Positions 12,740 through 25,370 are shown, numbered from the stretch's first letter. The stretch is DNA of 64,000 nucleotides from Dictyophora rubrovolvata (GCA_029959195.1 CP114120.1:620001-684000); one strand, 5' to 3'. Numbers and translations: made by a program. Notes: generated by a model from the letters alone, not told the origin.

Positions 12740-13651
12740 ATGGCTGTAAGTTTACCAAAGGTGTGTATCATGAACATCACATATGTAGTCTGCATCTCAT
12801 GCCTGATTGGGGATAGCGAATCATAAAGGTTAGTCCATGTGAAAAGCCAATCGAGTCCTTTTTTGATAATGCACCTCCGATTTCTTCTTAAATGTTTAAT
12901 CTTCGCTCTGGATTTGTACTCCTCGATCGTGCCGTCGTAATCCTCAAATTGGTTTTTCTTACTAATTGTGATGCTGCCTTTCGTCTGGTCATCGCAATTG
13001 GCTGTCCCACTATGGATGTGGTTGCACATGATACCGTTTCGTGCATTTGGTCTGATAGGAGACAGAACGGTTAATGGCAGATCCTGCTCCTGGAATAAGT
13101 GCAATCCCTCATGAAGACAACCTCCGGTATTTTGATGTCGCTATCCACGGGCCTGACGGTAGTCCATTTGAGCGTAGGTGCTTGTCTATTAATGCATAAT
13201 GTGTAGACTGCATGCTTTTTTCAGGCGGTGTTTTCAAGCTGGAGTTGTTTCTACCTGAAGAGTATCCCATGAGTCCCCCAAAGGTTCGGTTTTTGACCAA
13301 GATATATCACCCTAACATCGGTATGTTCTTGTTCCAATCGATTTCCTCCTCATCTTTCTGAACACCCATCTCTTAGACAAACTTGGTCGAATTTGTCTGG
13401 ACATTCTGAAAGGTACTGGCTTACTCCTAATTGTCCCGCTTATCCGGCGCTGACGATTGATGGCTACTATAGATAAATGGTCCCCGGCCTTGCAAATTCG
13501 TACTGTTTTACTGTCAGTTCAGGCTCTATTATCAGCACCGAACCCCGATGATCCTTTAGCTACTGATGTGGCGAAGCATTATAAAGAAGACGAGAAAGCC
13601 GCGCAGGCTGTGAGTAAAGAGTGGACGGAGAAGTACGCCTCAGAGAAATGA
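12740..13651 (+). CDS. ubc13: Ubiquitin-conjugating enzyme E2 N (Ubc13)
   Basis: Ubc13 works with a Uev partner (Mms2) to build Lys63-linked ubiquitin chains in DNA-damage tolerance and signalling. Six exons (12740-12760, 12817-12828, 13059-13173, 13225-13320, 13377-13412, 13473-13651) give 152 residues, exactly the family length. Exon 1 encodes MAVSLPK, the 12-nt exon 2 encodes only RIIK, and exon 3 starts [12 protein letters not shown]. The catalytic cysteine is in [12 protein letters not shown], the HPN motif in KIYHPNI, and the C-terminal half ([20 protein letters not shown]) is nearly identical to other Ubc13 proteins. Across the exon 3/4 junction the usual SPFEGG reads SPFERG, so one conserved glycine appears replaced by arginine. 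Introns are about 50-60 nt except intron 2 (230 nt). The next gene encodes a RING-H2 protein on the same strand. Confidence 0.93.
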
Positions 13652-13915
13652 ACCATCACGACCTGTATCAAAAAGGAATCAAACAAGCTGTTTTTCTCTT
13701 TCAACCTCTACTTGTAGAACTATACACCATTACCTGTCTCTTTGTGTCACGTCCTCATTTTTTTTGGAATATTTTCCATTCTGTCTACATTACTTAGTCT
13801 GTGCTTGCTTACGAATGGATGTATTTTTGGTCCGTCGCCTTTGAAATAGCCATTTGAAACCCCGACTGTGACAATGATAATGGGACCATTTGTTAGTTAC
13901 TTTCCTTCTCAACGC

Positions 13916-16900
13916 ATGGCGGAGGTTTTGGAAGATTTTTCCGTGGTCCATTCCCAGTCGTCGAATGCGCATAGGAAGCGTGCACGTCAGGATTCGGCAT
14001 GTACGACGGACGACAACCTTGCTCTTGTTAATGGGGGCGCGGCTGGAACCGGAAGCTCGTCCAATCATTCATCCGACGACGGCGGCCTCGAAGGGAGCAA
14101 CAGAGAGTCTGGGCGACACAAGAGACAAAGAGGCGAAAATCATGAAGATCCTGTCCTGCCTAGAACATCCGGTCAATGGTCGCTCTCAACTTCGAGCCGA
14201 TCGAGATCCTTGTCTCCTGCATCAAATGCGACACAATCATCTGAACATACAGAGTCTACAGCCCTCTCGCCCGACGATTTCATACCTCTTCAGACGTCTC
14301 ATAGTCAAGAGGGCCTTCAAGAACCCCACCGCGCTGTAAATGAGACTAACCATGCCGAGGAGGACATCGCTCGTTCAATGGAATTCGATCAGCAAATGGA
14401 TATTTTAAGGAGGTCGCCTGATTCCTTCGCCTCACGAAGTGCATTTTCAACTCCGTCTAACAATTCAGCAAACCTGGAAATCGCCCAAACTCGAGCATCG
14501 ATCAATCCCCCTTTGAATACTTTCTCCGAGGAGCATTCTAACTGTGCGTTTGGTGTGTTTCTCTATTGTGTGAGTTCCACGTGCCTGATATCACCTAGCA
14601 GCTACACATGGGGAAAACGCCCCACATAGAGACGCTAGGAGTGACCTCGTTCCTAGACTGTTGAGACGTATGCATCTTAGGTCCAATGAATCTTCTGGCT
14701 CCAATTTATCTTCTGTCGGAACCGATGACATGGCTAGTTCACCCAGTTCCTTATTCAGGTCAGCGTCGGTGAATAGGCCGTCACACCCTGTTCCAAGCTT
14801 ACGCTTGAGATCTCTTACTAATTCTGAAAGTGTTACCACTCCTAATCCTAATCCATGGGTACCTTACGAGGATGAAAGACAAACGCTACCGAGTGTGTTT
14901 CCCAATCCTCTCCGCCTGTCTCTCCCCCGTGATAGGACACAACTGCCCTCTCTTTCCCATGCTCTTCATCCTGGAAACGCACGTCGGAATTCTTCGTTTA
15001 TAAATCACGATCCCATCGTACCTTCATCGAGAGCAAGCACCGTAGTAAGACTAGATCCACCTGCCCCATCTTCCCGGAATAACCCAGCACCACTTCGATC
15101 AAGTGACTGGTTCCAAGATATGCACGATCTTTTTCATCCTTACACGCCATTCAATTTTGAAGACTCTAACAGTTCACCAGACTCTGGGCGAGAGTCACCA
15201 CTTTCTCTCAGTGATAATACACAATCTCGGCAAAGTCCCGAGATAGAGAACCATACCACACCGACAATCAATATGTCTCAACAAATGGAGGGTATCGAAC
15301 AAACTTCATTTTCACTTCAAGACCACCCGAGCCTTGTTCCTTTGGAAGATTCAGTGCATGTGGATACTACGCAGGCTCAAAACAACGTTATTGGTAGTAG
15401 TAGTAGGCTGTCAGAGATTACTTCCGCAAATATGTCCTCGTTGCGAAGGAGCGGAAGCGAACGAAATGGCGGAAGGGCCTTTTCCCCTGTACCTTGGCGG
15501 AACTTTTTAGCTGGTTTGGATTCTAGAGAGAGCTCTTTGGAGAATCTTACGCCTGGTCTTTCGACGAGGGTTGTCGTTCCAGAACGACCTCAGGCGAATA
15601 GTCAAGGACAATCCACCTCGTTGGTAGGAACTCTTCGGGACCTTCTTCATAGGTCTACTTCTTCGTCTTCGACTACACAAGGTGAATCACCCAATAGACG
15701 TCGAGTTCGAAATCCATTCCGGGCTTTTGAACGTACCCGTTCTACATCTTTGGATACCGAAGAAAGAATATCAGGGCTTATAGATGATGATTTCCCTGTT
15801 CTTTCGATGCCGTCTGTATCAACCACAACACTTGGCCGACCTTCGCGCTCTTTACTGGATCCTGCGTTGCGATTCAATACCATGCACAGTGGTGCATCAT
15901 CGTCATCGTCTTTGGCCTCCGAACAACGTTCTGCTCAAGCGGCGAGAGTGAGGCGAAGCCTAAGATCTTCGTGGGGTGTAGATATGGATGAGGACCATAT
16001 GTCAGAAGAACCCGAGCCTTTTATTCCTGAGCCTGTACGAAGTGAGAGAATTGATCCACCACGACCTAGGTCGCTTGCTTCTATCTTTGGTAGGGTTTCT
16101 TATTATTTGCTATATATCATGTTTTGGTTACAATTCATGTTGTGATATAGGTATAGGCCGCAATTCTTCGGCATCTTTGTCCAGTCCTTCCCAAAATGAC
16201 AGGACAGAACCATCATGGCCTCAACCGTACCGTAATGTCAATGAATCCCGCAGTAGTACAGTGTACACTCCCCGTATGTCTTTTCGTGTATATCTAAGCG
16301 TAACCAGACCTTAACCAACACTTCCAGAGTACCTTCCTGCCCGACATCTCAGAAGGCCATCAGCTTCCACTGTCGTAGAAAGACCTGATTTCCAAGATGT
16401 TGATCAGGATAGCGATCGCACAGTTGGTTCAACAGGTGATTCATATTATGGTAACAGTCTCGTATAGCATAGCTTATCGATAAAATGTCAGTCTTTCCTT
16501 CGTCGTCAACACAGTCCTCTCGGTCTCCTACGAGTAACTTCCGTCCAGCTTCTCCACCGCACCGTAAGCTCAGATTATTTCTCTAAAGCTTGATAGTTCG
16601 ACTACTGACGATCTTCTAGCACCTAGCGAACAGGTGGCTGCTTCCGAAAGCTATTTGAGCCGTAAGTGTTCTGAAGTGCTCGAGCAATCCTAAGAAGCTC
16701 AAATCTCGTTTTAGGACTGCAACGCCATATCCGTCGACTTCCGTCTGCTAATAATCAGCGCATTGGACATCCTGACCCTCCATTGTCCGAGTCCAATGTT
16801 CGGACAAACAACCCAGGTTAGTGGGTTTTGCTTATCAGAACCAACATCGTGATAGGAACTGAGAGGCTTGTAATGGTATCAGGGGGTTCCTTCGGATCTC

Positions 16901-18974
16901 AGGAACCCTGGGTTTCTCCAGAAGGGACAAGCGATCCTCACTGGTACCCAAGAGAAAATTCGCGTATGGTCTCTATTCATTATTGCCATTTCCCTCAAAA
17001 CGTAACTTTTTTGTTGTTGTATAGGGCCTTTGCCACCGGATTTCCTCTTTTCGAGGCGAACGCAGAGTACATCAGACAACCTGGCTAGACCTAATGTTCA
17101 GCTTTCTAATTCTAACAATCGATTCGTTCCGCCTTCGTTGTCGCGAGACAACGCCATTAGGGATGCCACACGAAATCTCTCCAATGAGACAACTGGTAGT
17201 AGCAGTGGTGGTGGTGGTGGTGGTGGTGACGTTAATCGTACTTGGCGTATTCCTCCAGTCAGGAGTGGAGAGTCATTCAATGATTTGGTTAGGCGTCGCG
17301 CCGCCCGAGCAGACGCTCTTAGAGAGGCTCAATCATGGAACCCTTGGTACCGAGAGTCTGCGGCATCAGAAATGAACCACATTGGTCAACGCCCAAGCGT
17401 AGAGCAGTTACGTGTTGAGCGGTTGACCAGACTGGAAAGATTGCGGAATTCCTTGAGTTCCTTGGAAACCAATGCGCCTGGCGGAGATACTCCGCGATCC
17501 GAAAGGGAGAGAGCATCAGTGGGATTCGATCAGTATGCGTTCGCACCGCGAATTGTCGCCGATAGGTCATCGCCGCTGTCTCGTTCTAATTCTGAGAACT
17601 GGTCGAGTGACTCACCGCGTTGGAATGATCCACCGAGGCTTCCGTCGTTGAGAAGAATACCGCCACTTGGTCAATCAACGCCACAGGAATCGCAGGGACC
17701 TATATTTGCAAGTTTTGCGGCACCACGGGCGTTTGCAGATCAGGACAGTACGTCAGCTGAAGATGACACCAGTACCTCCGTCTCTCGAGAAAGACAGCAA
17801 TTGCGAGATATTATTTCCCGCAGAATTAGAGATGAAGAGCTTGGCCCTCGAGGGTTTCTACCACGTCTTGATAGGTCTTCGACACAGTCGGATCTATTTA
17901 TGCCTCTTGCGGATGCGTCGGCACGCTTGCAGCGTCGTTTACGTGAATCTGAGGCTCAAGTTGACAGGGCGTTGCGCGCTTTAGACCAGTGGGGTGAGCT
18001 GGAGCAACGGGATATCGAACCATCGCAATCTTATATGCATCGGTTTGGAGAGAGAAGAAGGCTCTCCTCCTTTTTGAATTCTACAGCTTCCACTACAGCT
18101 TCGGATTGGGATAATAATACTGGATTGAATTCTTTTCAAGCGCACCAGGAGCAGCATCGTGCGGAGCGTCGATCGCCTTCTCCAACGACACTAAATATTA
18201 GGCAACAAATGCGTCAAGCTCGGTTTGCAAGAGCTCAGAATCGTTATCGTGAAGGATCGGATTTGTTTGGGGAGAGGAGGCGTAATCGGTTTGAGTTCCG
18301 AGGTCATTTTCCTAGGATTTTGGGGGACTATATTGTGAGTTCCCAGTCTGGCGCGCTATCATATTTTTGTTCATGCATGTCCTTTTGTTTTTTTTCCTTT
18401 GTCGAAGGCTGACGAGGATTTTGATTCGTCATATGAAACCTTGCTGCAATTGAGTAGCTTAATTGGTGATGTGAAGCCACGAGGAACGGCTCCGCATTTA
18501 TTAACAAGGATGCCAACTGGATTTTACAAAGACTTCTGCGAGCCTGACGGCGAGACTCGGTGTCCTATTTGTTTGGATGATGTAGGTTTGATTTTATGTA
18601 TCAAGCGCTGGTTTTAGGTTGACTGGCCATCATATATAGTACAAAGAGCTAGACCCAGTGTTGCGCATCAGTGACTGCAACCATTGGTTCCATAAAGGAT
18701 GTTTGGAGGTTTGTTGATTGCCTGATTATACATAAAACACATTAATAACTTGACACTGCTATAGCAATGGTTGCAAAACGCTCGGACGTGTCCTTTATGC
18801 AAGACTGTCGTGAAGGGCCAGCAGCGAGAAAAGAAATCAGCAGATAACGGTGTTCCTGGGCCTAGCCGTGGAGATGATGATAGTGATAATGATGATTCGC
18901 AAAACGATCGAAGAGAGAATAGCCCGAGTCTCACTTTAGAGGAGTTGGGCTCTTATGCAGCAGGTTGGCTGTGA
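13916..18974 (+). CDS. Large Ser-rich RING-H2 protein, probable E3 ubiquitin ligase
   Basis: A protein of roughly 1,400 residues that is almost entirely Ser/Arg/Pro-rich and predicted disordered, with one folded module at the C terminus: a RING-H2 domain (CPICLDD ... DCNHWFHKGCLEQW ... ARTCPLC, spacing C-x2-C, C-x-H-x2-H-x2-C, C-x2-C). Such domains recruit a ubiquitin-loaded E2. The chosen start (MAEVLEDFS, 13916) follows in-frame upstream ATGs at 13874 and 13880, so the N terminus could be 12-14 residues longer. Exon 1 ends at 14543 and exon 2 runs 14599-16089. Several small exons lie between 16150 and 17030, a long exon runs to about 18332, and the RING is split over the last three exons. 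A GGT microsatellite at 17206-17228 encodes a Gly run. Basic segments such as HRKRARQ (near residue 20) could be nuclear signals. Function beyond ligase activity is unknown. Confidence 0.8.
17206..17229 (+). repeat. GGT trinucleotide repeat in coding sequence
   Basis: Tandem GGT units encode a polyglycine run inside the RING-H2 gene. Likely length-polymorphic. Confidence 0.8.
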
Positions 18975-19212
18975 TCACACTAAGTCATTTTTTGGATTTC
19001 CGGACATATCGCACGCCGAAGCAATATTTTCTCATCTTGATTTGCACAACCATGTATATGTATTATTGTTGATTATCATAGATATTATTTTATAAGATAT
19101 TGTGGGGCACTCGAGATGTACCTTCTGTCGGGATTTGCCGTGAACACGGCTGACATTCACGTGCTTGTCGCGTAGCGGCGGCGCAGCGGACGTGACATAC
19201 GGACTCGACCAC

Positions 19213-19250
19213 ATACCTTTCTCTTTCTCTTTCCCTCTCTCTCTCTCTCC
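19213..19250. promoter_or_regulatory. CT-rich tract upstream of the 19278 gene
   Basis: A run of CTTTCTCTTTCCCTCTCTCTCT type lies 30-65 bp before the start codon at 19278. Pyrimidine tracts just upstream of the translation start are common in fungal core promoters, so this is probably the core promoter or 5' UTR. Confidence 0.5.
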
Positions 19251-19277
19251 GTAAGGTGATCTATCACACCGCCGTTC

Positions 19278-20589
19278 ATGATGAACATCGGATCATCGAG
19301 ATCAGACTATCAGTTCACGGAAGATACCACACCTTCACCAGATATCATGTGGTCTAGCTCTCAGACTGGGTGTGGACCTTTACAAAGATTGTTGATGGAT
19401 GTGGAACGTACGTATGCACTTATTGACAAGGTGTGATAATGTAGTTTATGAATAGAATTATTATCTAGAAATTCCTATGCATCAATCAACTCAAGCTGTA
19501 TCCTCTACTACATTCCAAGCTGTTACCGGTACGACTCGTACCAAGGCAGCTTCTGCTCCAGCGTCACTATTTTCATCTGGCTCTTCTACCTCTGTAGCTA
19601 ATTCTGGATCCTCCAAAGCGAGGGCTCTGAAAAGAACACGATCAGGTTCACACGTTTTTGAAAAGTCGCCAGTACCCGCAAGTAATAAAGTACCGGAAAG
19701 CCGATCTTTGGAGTTGCTAGGGAAAGGCAAATTGGGCACCGAAGTACTGGCACGAGTATCTCATTCATTGAACGAGAGGGCTATCTCCGGATTTGCAAAT
19801 TCTCAGAAATCGGCCAACAAACGATGTCTTAGCATCAACAACAAGCAACGTACACAGCTGCCCCTACAATCTCGATTAAATATGGTCAATCGGTGTCGTG
19901 ACCCGCCTTTGGAGCACTTTACAATTGATTCGACGTCAAATTGTAATCCTGATGTCGAGTCTACGTTGAAGAGTTCGCGTGGACCTATGGTCGTCGCAAA
20001 ACCACCAACTTCTCTCAAGGACTCTCCCAGAAAGGGACGACTAAAAGCTCTTTTGCAAGAGATCGGTCGTGAGAAGACAAGTTTTACCTCAGATCACAGC
20101 CATAAAAAAGAACTGCCCACGCAAAACGCGGCCCTATCTCAGAATGGCTTTGAAAGGCCTCGGGAACGCGAATCCGCCGAAAGAGGTCAGTCATCAGGAC
20201 GCGTTAGCCAAATTACCATTGCATCACGCGATTCCGCAGAGTTCTCAAGACCACTGTCACAGAAAGTCAGTTATGATGTGCAGCCCAACATAAAGCTGGT
20301 AGAACCACGGAGGAAATCTATCTCTTCTCCCGCTCCTTCCCCGCAGCCCAAAAGATCCTACCGAACGGAGAACCAGACCACCAAGGCTGGCTCCATGTTG
20401 TTATGTCTCACAGATGATGACGAAAAACTTGGTCTCGAAGAGCCCGATCAGCCAACTATCGAAACAACGACACAAGAGTCCTTGGATGATGATGCGGCGT
20501 ACAACGACGCAAACTCCTCCTCGTCGTATGGTGACTTAGATATTGACGCGAGCTTATTGGAGGAAGTATGTAAAGAATATGACACATGA
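19278..20589 (+). CDS. Hypothetical disordered protein, 416 residues
   Basis: Two exons (19278-19407 and 19469-20589) join in frame (VE-Q-IPMHQ). The protein is Ser/Thr-rich with short basic patches (ARALKRTRSGSH, SPRKGRLKALLQEIGREK) and an acidic C-terminal tail ending DIDASLLEEVCKEYDT. No signal peptide, membrane segment or known domain is visible. The basic clusters and SP sites suggest a nuclear, phosphorylation-regulated protein, but this is inference from composition. A second ATG follows the first immediately. I do not recognise the family. Confidence 0.7.
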
Positions 20590-21482
20590 AACACGTTCTT
20601 TTTGTGCGATTATACTTCAAAGAACATTTTGGTCAGGCTAGTAGTGAAGAAAGATAGATATTCGCTCTATAAAGGTTCGTATCTAATAGCCTGGGCTGCG
20701 CCCTACAAGTTCTCCTTCATTCATATACTACATAATTCATATCGATGAGGAATGTCATGGCAACAGCGTCAAAATATTAGTTTTATGATCTATTAAATTG
20801 TTCTAATTGAAACTTCCCCCTTTATGTCAAACCCCGGTTTGTTATATACATTTGTCGAGGTATTCCTCTATCGGCTAAACCAGACGCATTCGCTTGTGAG
20901 CAATGTACATATATGGACGGAGGTGGAGTCGAAGAGAGCAGCAGGAGGAGTGTCCTTTGCCAAGCTCAAAACGTATAGATGTGGTGTACCGGGACGCTTG
21001 GTGCCTGCCAAAAACGCCACGGGAAGGTCGAAAAAACCTGACTACTTTTCAGTGTGTAAATTCACGTCACTTTAGGTTGAGTGTTAAAGCCTTGATCAAT
21101 TTGACCGCACATCATGAATTTAATAAAGTCAATTTCTTAGACTATCACCGCTTTTTTCAATTATCAGGGAGTGTTAACGGCATCTTATTTAAGAATGGCT
21201 GACCCCATTTTTTACTACTCTTCTGCGAATTGTCAAGCTGGTTTCCTTTAAGTATTATACACAGTTTCTTGTGAACGTAACTCACCACTAAAAGTTTATG
21301 CTGATCATGAGCGCCAAGGTACATATTCACTAGTTCTTTGAATTGTTATATAAACGTACAGTCCTTGGTAGTCTGTAGCCAACGCCCTCGCTTTTAGTTC
21401 GCGCTAGTTAGGAGCCGAATGCGACTTTTACGTTTTATAACGCCAACCCAAAAGGTGACAGGTAGGAGGTCCCCCTTTGAAA
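20590..21482. other. Intergenic between the 19278 gene and the GPCR
   Basis: AT-rich 3' region, then two overlapping short open frames (20824-21202) without family resemblance. A poly-A run lies at 21617-21628 inside the first GPCR intron, not here. No other structure seen. Confidence 0.5.
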
Positions 21483-23315
21483 ATGTCCTTCATCTCCCGT
21501 CTTGCGTTCCATCATGGACGCGCAGCTCTGAACCCCAGTGTTCCAGTAGCGAAGGTGGCCTATTTTACTGCGTATGAAAGAACGGGTGTTATTGTAAGTT
21601 CGCATTATCCAAAAACAAAAAAAAAAAATGTTTACGTGGAAAATATTGTATAGATTATGTCTGTAGCTGGTGTCTGCAGCTGCGTTCTGGTCTCGTCCCT
21701 CCTTTTATACATATTGTCATCCGCCCTTTTCTGTAATAAGAACCTTGCACCGGGAGCTCCCCCGCCGTTTATTACGCGTCAGATAGCGTATGTTATTTTG
21801 GATATAGAGCAAGGGCATGCGTACTGACGGCCACATTAGAGTCTTCATTATCTGTCTATTAATATCGGATTTGATTCAAAGTCTAGCTGGGCTTACGCAG
21901 ATCAAATGGGCTATGGACAATATGATCTATGAAGGTCACATATGCTCTATACAAGGTCAGAAAGCTCAAAGCTGCATCGGACATCGTACTTATTAGGAAT
22001 GTCTTGTGTATTAGCTGCTACTTTGGTCATGGGCGATCTGGGTTCTACAATCTGGTAAGTTGTCGGCCATACAACCATCGCCGAGTTTCTTATTCATTTA
22101 TTTGATACCGGCAGGAGCTGCATTATCGCCATTCATACGTTTTGCGGCCTTGCCCTTGGGAAACGTTGGTCACGGAAGGTCGTTTGCGCTACTGTAATTC
22201 TAGGATGGGCTTTTATTCTCCTCCTCAGTGAGACTTGCGTTTTTTTTTTCACCTCTTGCGTTTCTAAAAATACCTCGTTAGCGATACTTCCACCTATTCT
22301 CGCTCATAAAGAGACAGGTCCATTTTGTTAGTAAACGATTCTTCACCCGATTCTGAATCTTTCGGCTGACCCTTTTGTTTTCTTTGAATAGTTTCGATTG
22401 CGGGTACTTGGTAATGATTCCATGCCTTTAGCGTTGACGTCGTTCTAATTCTGTTTTAGGTGCTTCATTTCGTCCCAATACGCTATTCAGCGGTTAGGTG
22501 TTCATTACATTCCTGTAAGAGAAACATTTAATTTCAAGAACTTAAACTAATTGATCGTTTTAGTTGTTCATTGCTGCCATTGTCATATTTGTATTTTACG
22601 GACTTCTTTTTTTAACACTTCGTGGAAGTATTAATTTCAACGGTCGGGGCGTCCAGCCTACAAATAATAAGATGGAAGATTTATTTTCTCGCGAGAGGGT
22701 AGCCATCGCAAAACGTATGCTATGGTAAGGATTTTTTTTTATCCCTTTCAATTGAGAAACATGCTTACGCCTATTATAGGTATCCACTCGGTAAGCCGAA
22801 AGAGCATCTTTTTGTTCTGTTTGATTTAAATTCTGGTTCAGCGTACCTTACTTGTATATTTCCTATTGCTATTATTCGTCTGGTGGGTCTACACGAAGCC
22901 AATGTTCCTCAGTCCGTTTGGATATTTGGGATGTTTTTCTTATTTTCTCTGGGTGAATATCTCGATTTTTCAGAACAAGAAGCCATACTAAAGACACAAT
23001 TTCTCTTTAGGAGCCGTTGATTCAATTATTTATGCCACGACAAGGAAACTAATCAAACCCATCAATTTGCCAACTCATATGCGAAATTTAAGCAACAGTC
23101 AAAATTCAAGCTCAAACGGACCGCTATCAAGGAACGTAAGCGTATACAAGTCAAATGCTTATTCGCCGTCATCGGACAAAACAGCTTTCAAATTGGGAAA
23201 CGGGTCCGAAGAAGATATTCTTACCACCAAGATCGAATGCAACGTTCAGCCGAAAACGGAGAACAGGCTGTCCGGTATTTGCGTCACCTTGGAAACCGTC
23301 AAGGAAGTTATGTGA
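21483..23315 (+). CDS. G-protein-coupled receptor, Git3/cAMP-receptor-like
   Basis: A seven-helix receptor of the fungal glucose/cAMP-receptor-like class, expected in the plasma membrane and coupled to a G-alpha/cAMP pathway. Exon 1 (21483-21593) encodes MSFISRLAFHHGRAALNP. Exon 2 (21654-21787) carries TM1 (VAGVCSCVLVSSLLLYI). Later exons give TM2 (VFIICLLISDLIQSLAG), the extracellular loop with the conserved Cys (YEGHICSIQG), TM3 (VLAATLVMGDLGSTIWSC), TM4 and TM5, the third loop, TM6 (YPLAYLTCIFPIAIIRLVG) and TM7 ending DSIIYATTRKLIKP, a DxxIY variant of NPxxY. The tail of about 85 residues is Ser/Asn-rich and cytosolic. The ligand cannot be read from the sequence. About eight exons; the junctions near 22200-22600 and 22735-22840 are approximate. 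Confidence 0.8.
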
Positions 23316-24802
23316 TTCGATTCTGATAGCCAGCACTTGTTGTGCCAGAAGATAGTATACGTCCTTTTTTCAATCCTTTGGGGTTAGATTTAATTTACTA
23401 TACTATACTAGAGTATTTTTTTCTTATTGAGACAGGTGTAGGCTGCAGTATGTCGCTCTTTCACAACTTAGTTCTTTTAATAAGCTTAAGCCCTATGCTT
23501 TCGTATTCATAGTTAGAATCTGTAGCCCGTTTAATAGCATTTTTTAACACCTATTTGGCCGAAGGTTCGGATAGCACATCTAAGCGCTCGGACGAGTCAC
23601 CGAGTCATGACAAGAAACTTCCTTGATCCCCAAACGATGTACTCCCTCAGGGCGATGAAGTAAATCACAATCATGACGCTGTTCACCACGTTTAAACAGG
23701 GTATATTACTCAAAATGAACCCCGCGTCACTTCGCACTGTAACCCGGCTCGGGCCACCACTTTCAAAAAATGAAATTTTAAGCTTACTAAAAAAAAATAA
23801 TGCCTTTCTTTTTTTTTCATCCCACCAAAAGCTAATCACATTTACAACACTGGCCACTGATGATGCAGGCGCGGTTTGACTCGCCAAATCTCCATTCTCG
23901 CATGACTTGAGGTAGAATCGAGAGGCCCACCTCGCCGACGTCGTAACGACCATTTTCTGATTGCACCGGCACAACAAAAAGAGGCTCACCTAAGTATAAG
24001 ATATTAATAGGTTCTTTGTTGTCCACTTGTTAAAAAGTAATCGATACAAAAACAAAACATCAGCTTGAACTCCTACCCAATCTCACTTCCTTACGGAGCC
24101 ACCCACCACCCATACAGTATTAGGTCTCGGGGGCTGTTATGGGAAATCAGGCTCTATGTTTCCGTTGATACCCGCTCTCTACTGGAAAAAATAAAAAATA
24201 AAACTTTTTGACTGATATATAGATGGCGATGAGGATATTGTTGTTCCTTTTCGACCTGCTAACTGCGGAACACCTACATACGTATACTCAAGCCTGACTT
24301 CCATGTATTCTTCTACCTTTACTGAGGCTTTTCGGCCACTTTCATGAAAACCCGAGTTTTTATTTTATTTTTTTCTTTGATGTCTCTGGCTAACATCCCC
24401 TTGTTCTGCTTCTTTACAGGTGAATGCTGGGATTTTCTTTGACTGAGGTTCTGAACCAGTTCGTACACCCTGTGAGAAGTCGAGTCTGCGTTATCACCTC
24501 GTATTTTCATCAATATCAACACGTCCCTGACTGAAACACAATGTAGTAATCGCAACGAATGGGCGCATTGGCGGTGAAGTTGAACCATGATGTGTGATTC
24601 AAAGGCTTTTGAACTTTCAATACGCACTGCAGTGGGATGGATGATCAACTCACTAGACATATAAAAAGCAGGAATTTTGGTCAACGAGTCTCTCAATCCA
24701 GCAAGCCCTACTTTCCTATTCACTTTAATAATTCCTACCTGCTTTCGTCTTCTCTTCTAGTTTACTTTATTTCATTACCCCTTTTTAAGATCACAAGTTA
24801 AT
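23316..24802. other. Intergenic, 1.5 kb
   Basis: Minus-strand open frames at 23597-23989 (130 codons) and 24319-24723 (134 codons) have no family resemblance or convincing splice context, and frames of this length are expected by chance in this base composition. The T-rich stretch at 24735-24790 precedes the C2H2 gene start and may be its core promoter. Confidence 0.45.
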
Positions 24803-25370
24803 ATGAGTAGCTCCAACGGTTCAAGTTCATCGAACGGACATCAGCGACTTCCATCCATTCGTGACGAGTTTCCTGACATTCCCTTCCCGGTGAGCCTCAT
24901 AAAATTTCGCTTATACCACTATTTTCATGATTTTGCGGCAGCCTCGGGGTCCGGAGTATCAAGTTTACGACGGCAGTATGAATCGTGTCACAAGCTCAGC
25001 CAACCCTAATGTTCCAATAAGGGGGTCTGCGCAAGGAGGGAACCACGCTTGCGAGTTCTGCGGGAGTTCCTTCCCCACCCCGAGCGCGTTGGCCGTGAGT
25101 TCCTATCCCGTTGAAACATTTTCCTTTTCTTAATGCGACGTGCTCTTTCGGTTCCATAGACGCACAAAAGGACTCATACCGGGGAACAACGTGCGTATCC
25201 GAACTTCAACTTCGCCAGCTTTATCACAATTTTTGACTTTTCTTCTAGCTTACCAGTGTAACGTGTGTGGCAAATTATTCAGCGTCAGCTCAAACAAGCA
25301 ACGCCATATCAAAAACACACATTCTAAATCCAATCAACACCAGCATGACCTCCAAATCACACATACCTGA
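24803..25370 (+). CDS. Small C2H2 zinc-finger protein, 130 residues
   Basis: Four exons (24803-24889, 24942-25094, 25160-25190, 25249-25370) give 130 residues. A disordered Ser/Asn N terminus is followed by two adjacent C2H2 fingers: CEFCGSSFPTPSALATHKRTH, with the TGEQPY linker, then YQCNVCGKLFSVSSNKQRH...H. The TGEQPY linker is typical of DNA-binding tandem fingers, so the protein is probably a small nuclear transcription factor. A His/Gln tail (NQHQHDLQITHT) closes it. The fingers start in exon 2 and are cut by two introns. It differs in finger spacing and architecture from the two paralogous C2H2 genes at 36 and 40 kb. Confidence 0.82.

Noticed and set aside
12679-13104. 141-codon minus-strand open frame across ubc13
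   Set aside because: It covers ubc13 exon 1, the microexon and the start of exon 3 on the other strand; the ubc13 model explains the sequence exactly.
13890-14339. 149-codon overlapping frame in the RING-H2 gene
   Set aside because: Shadow of the Ser-rich exon in another frame; the RING gene frame continues into later exons.
24319-24723. 134-codon open frame on the minus strand
   Set aside because: No domain, no splice context, overlaps the C2H2 promoter; frames of this length are expected by chance in a 64-kb window of this composition.
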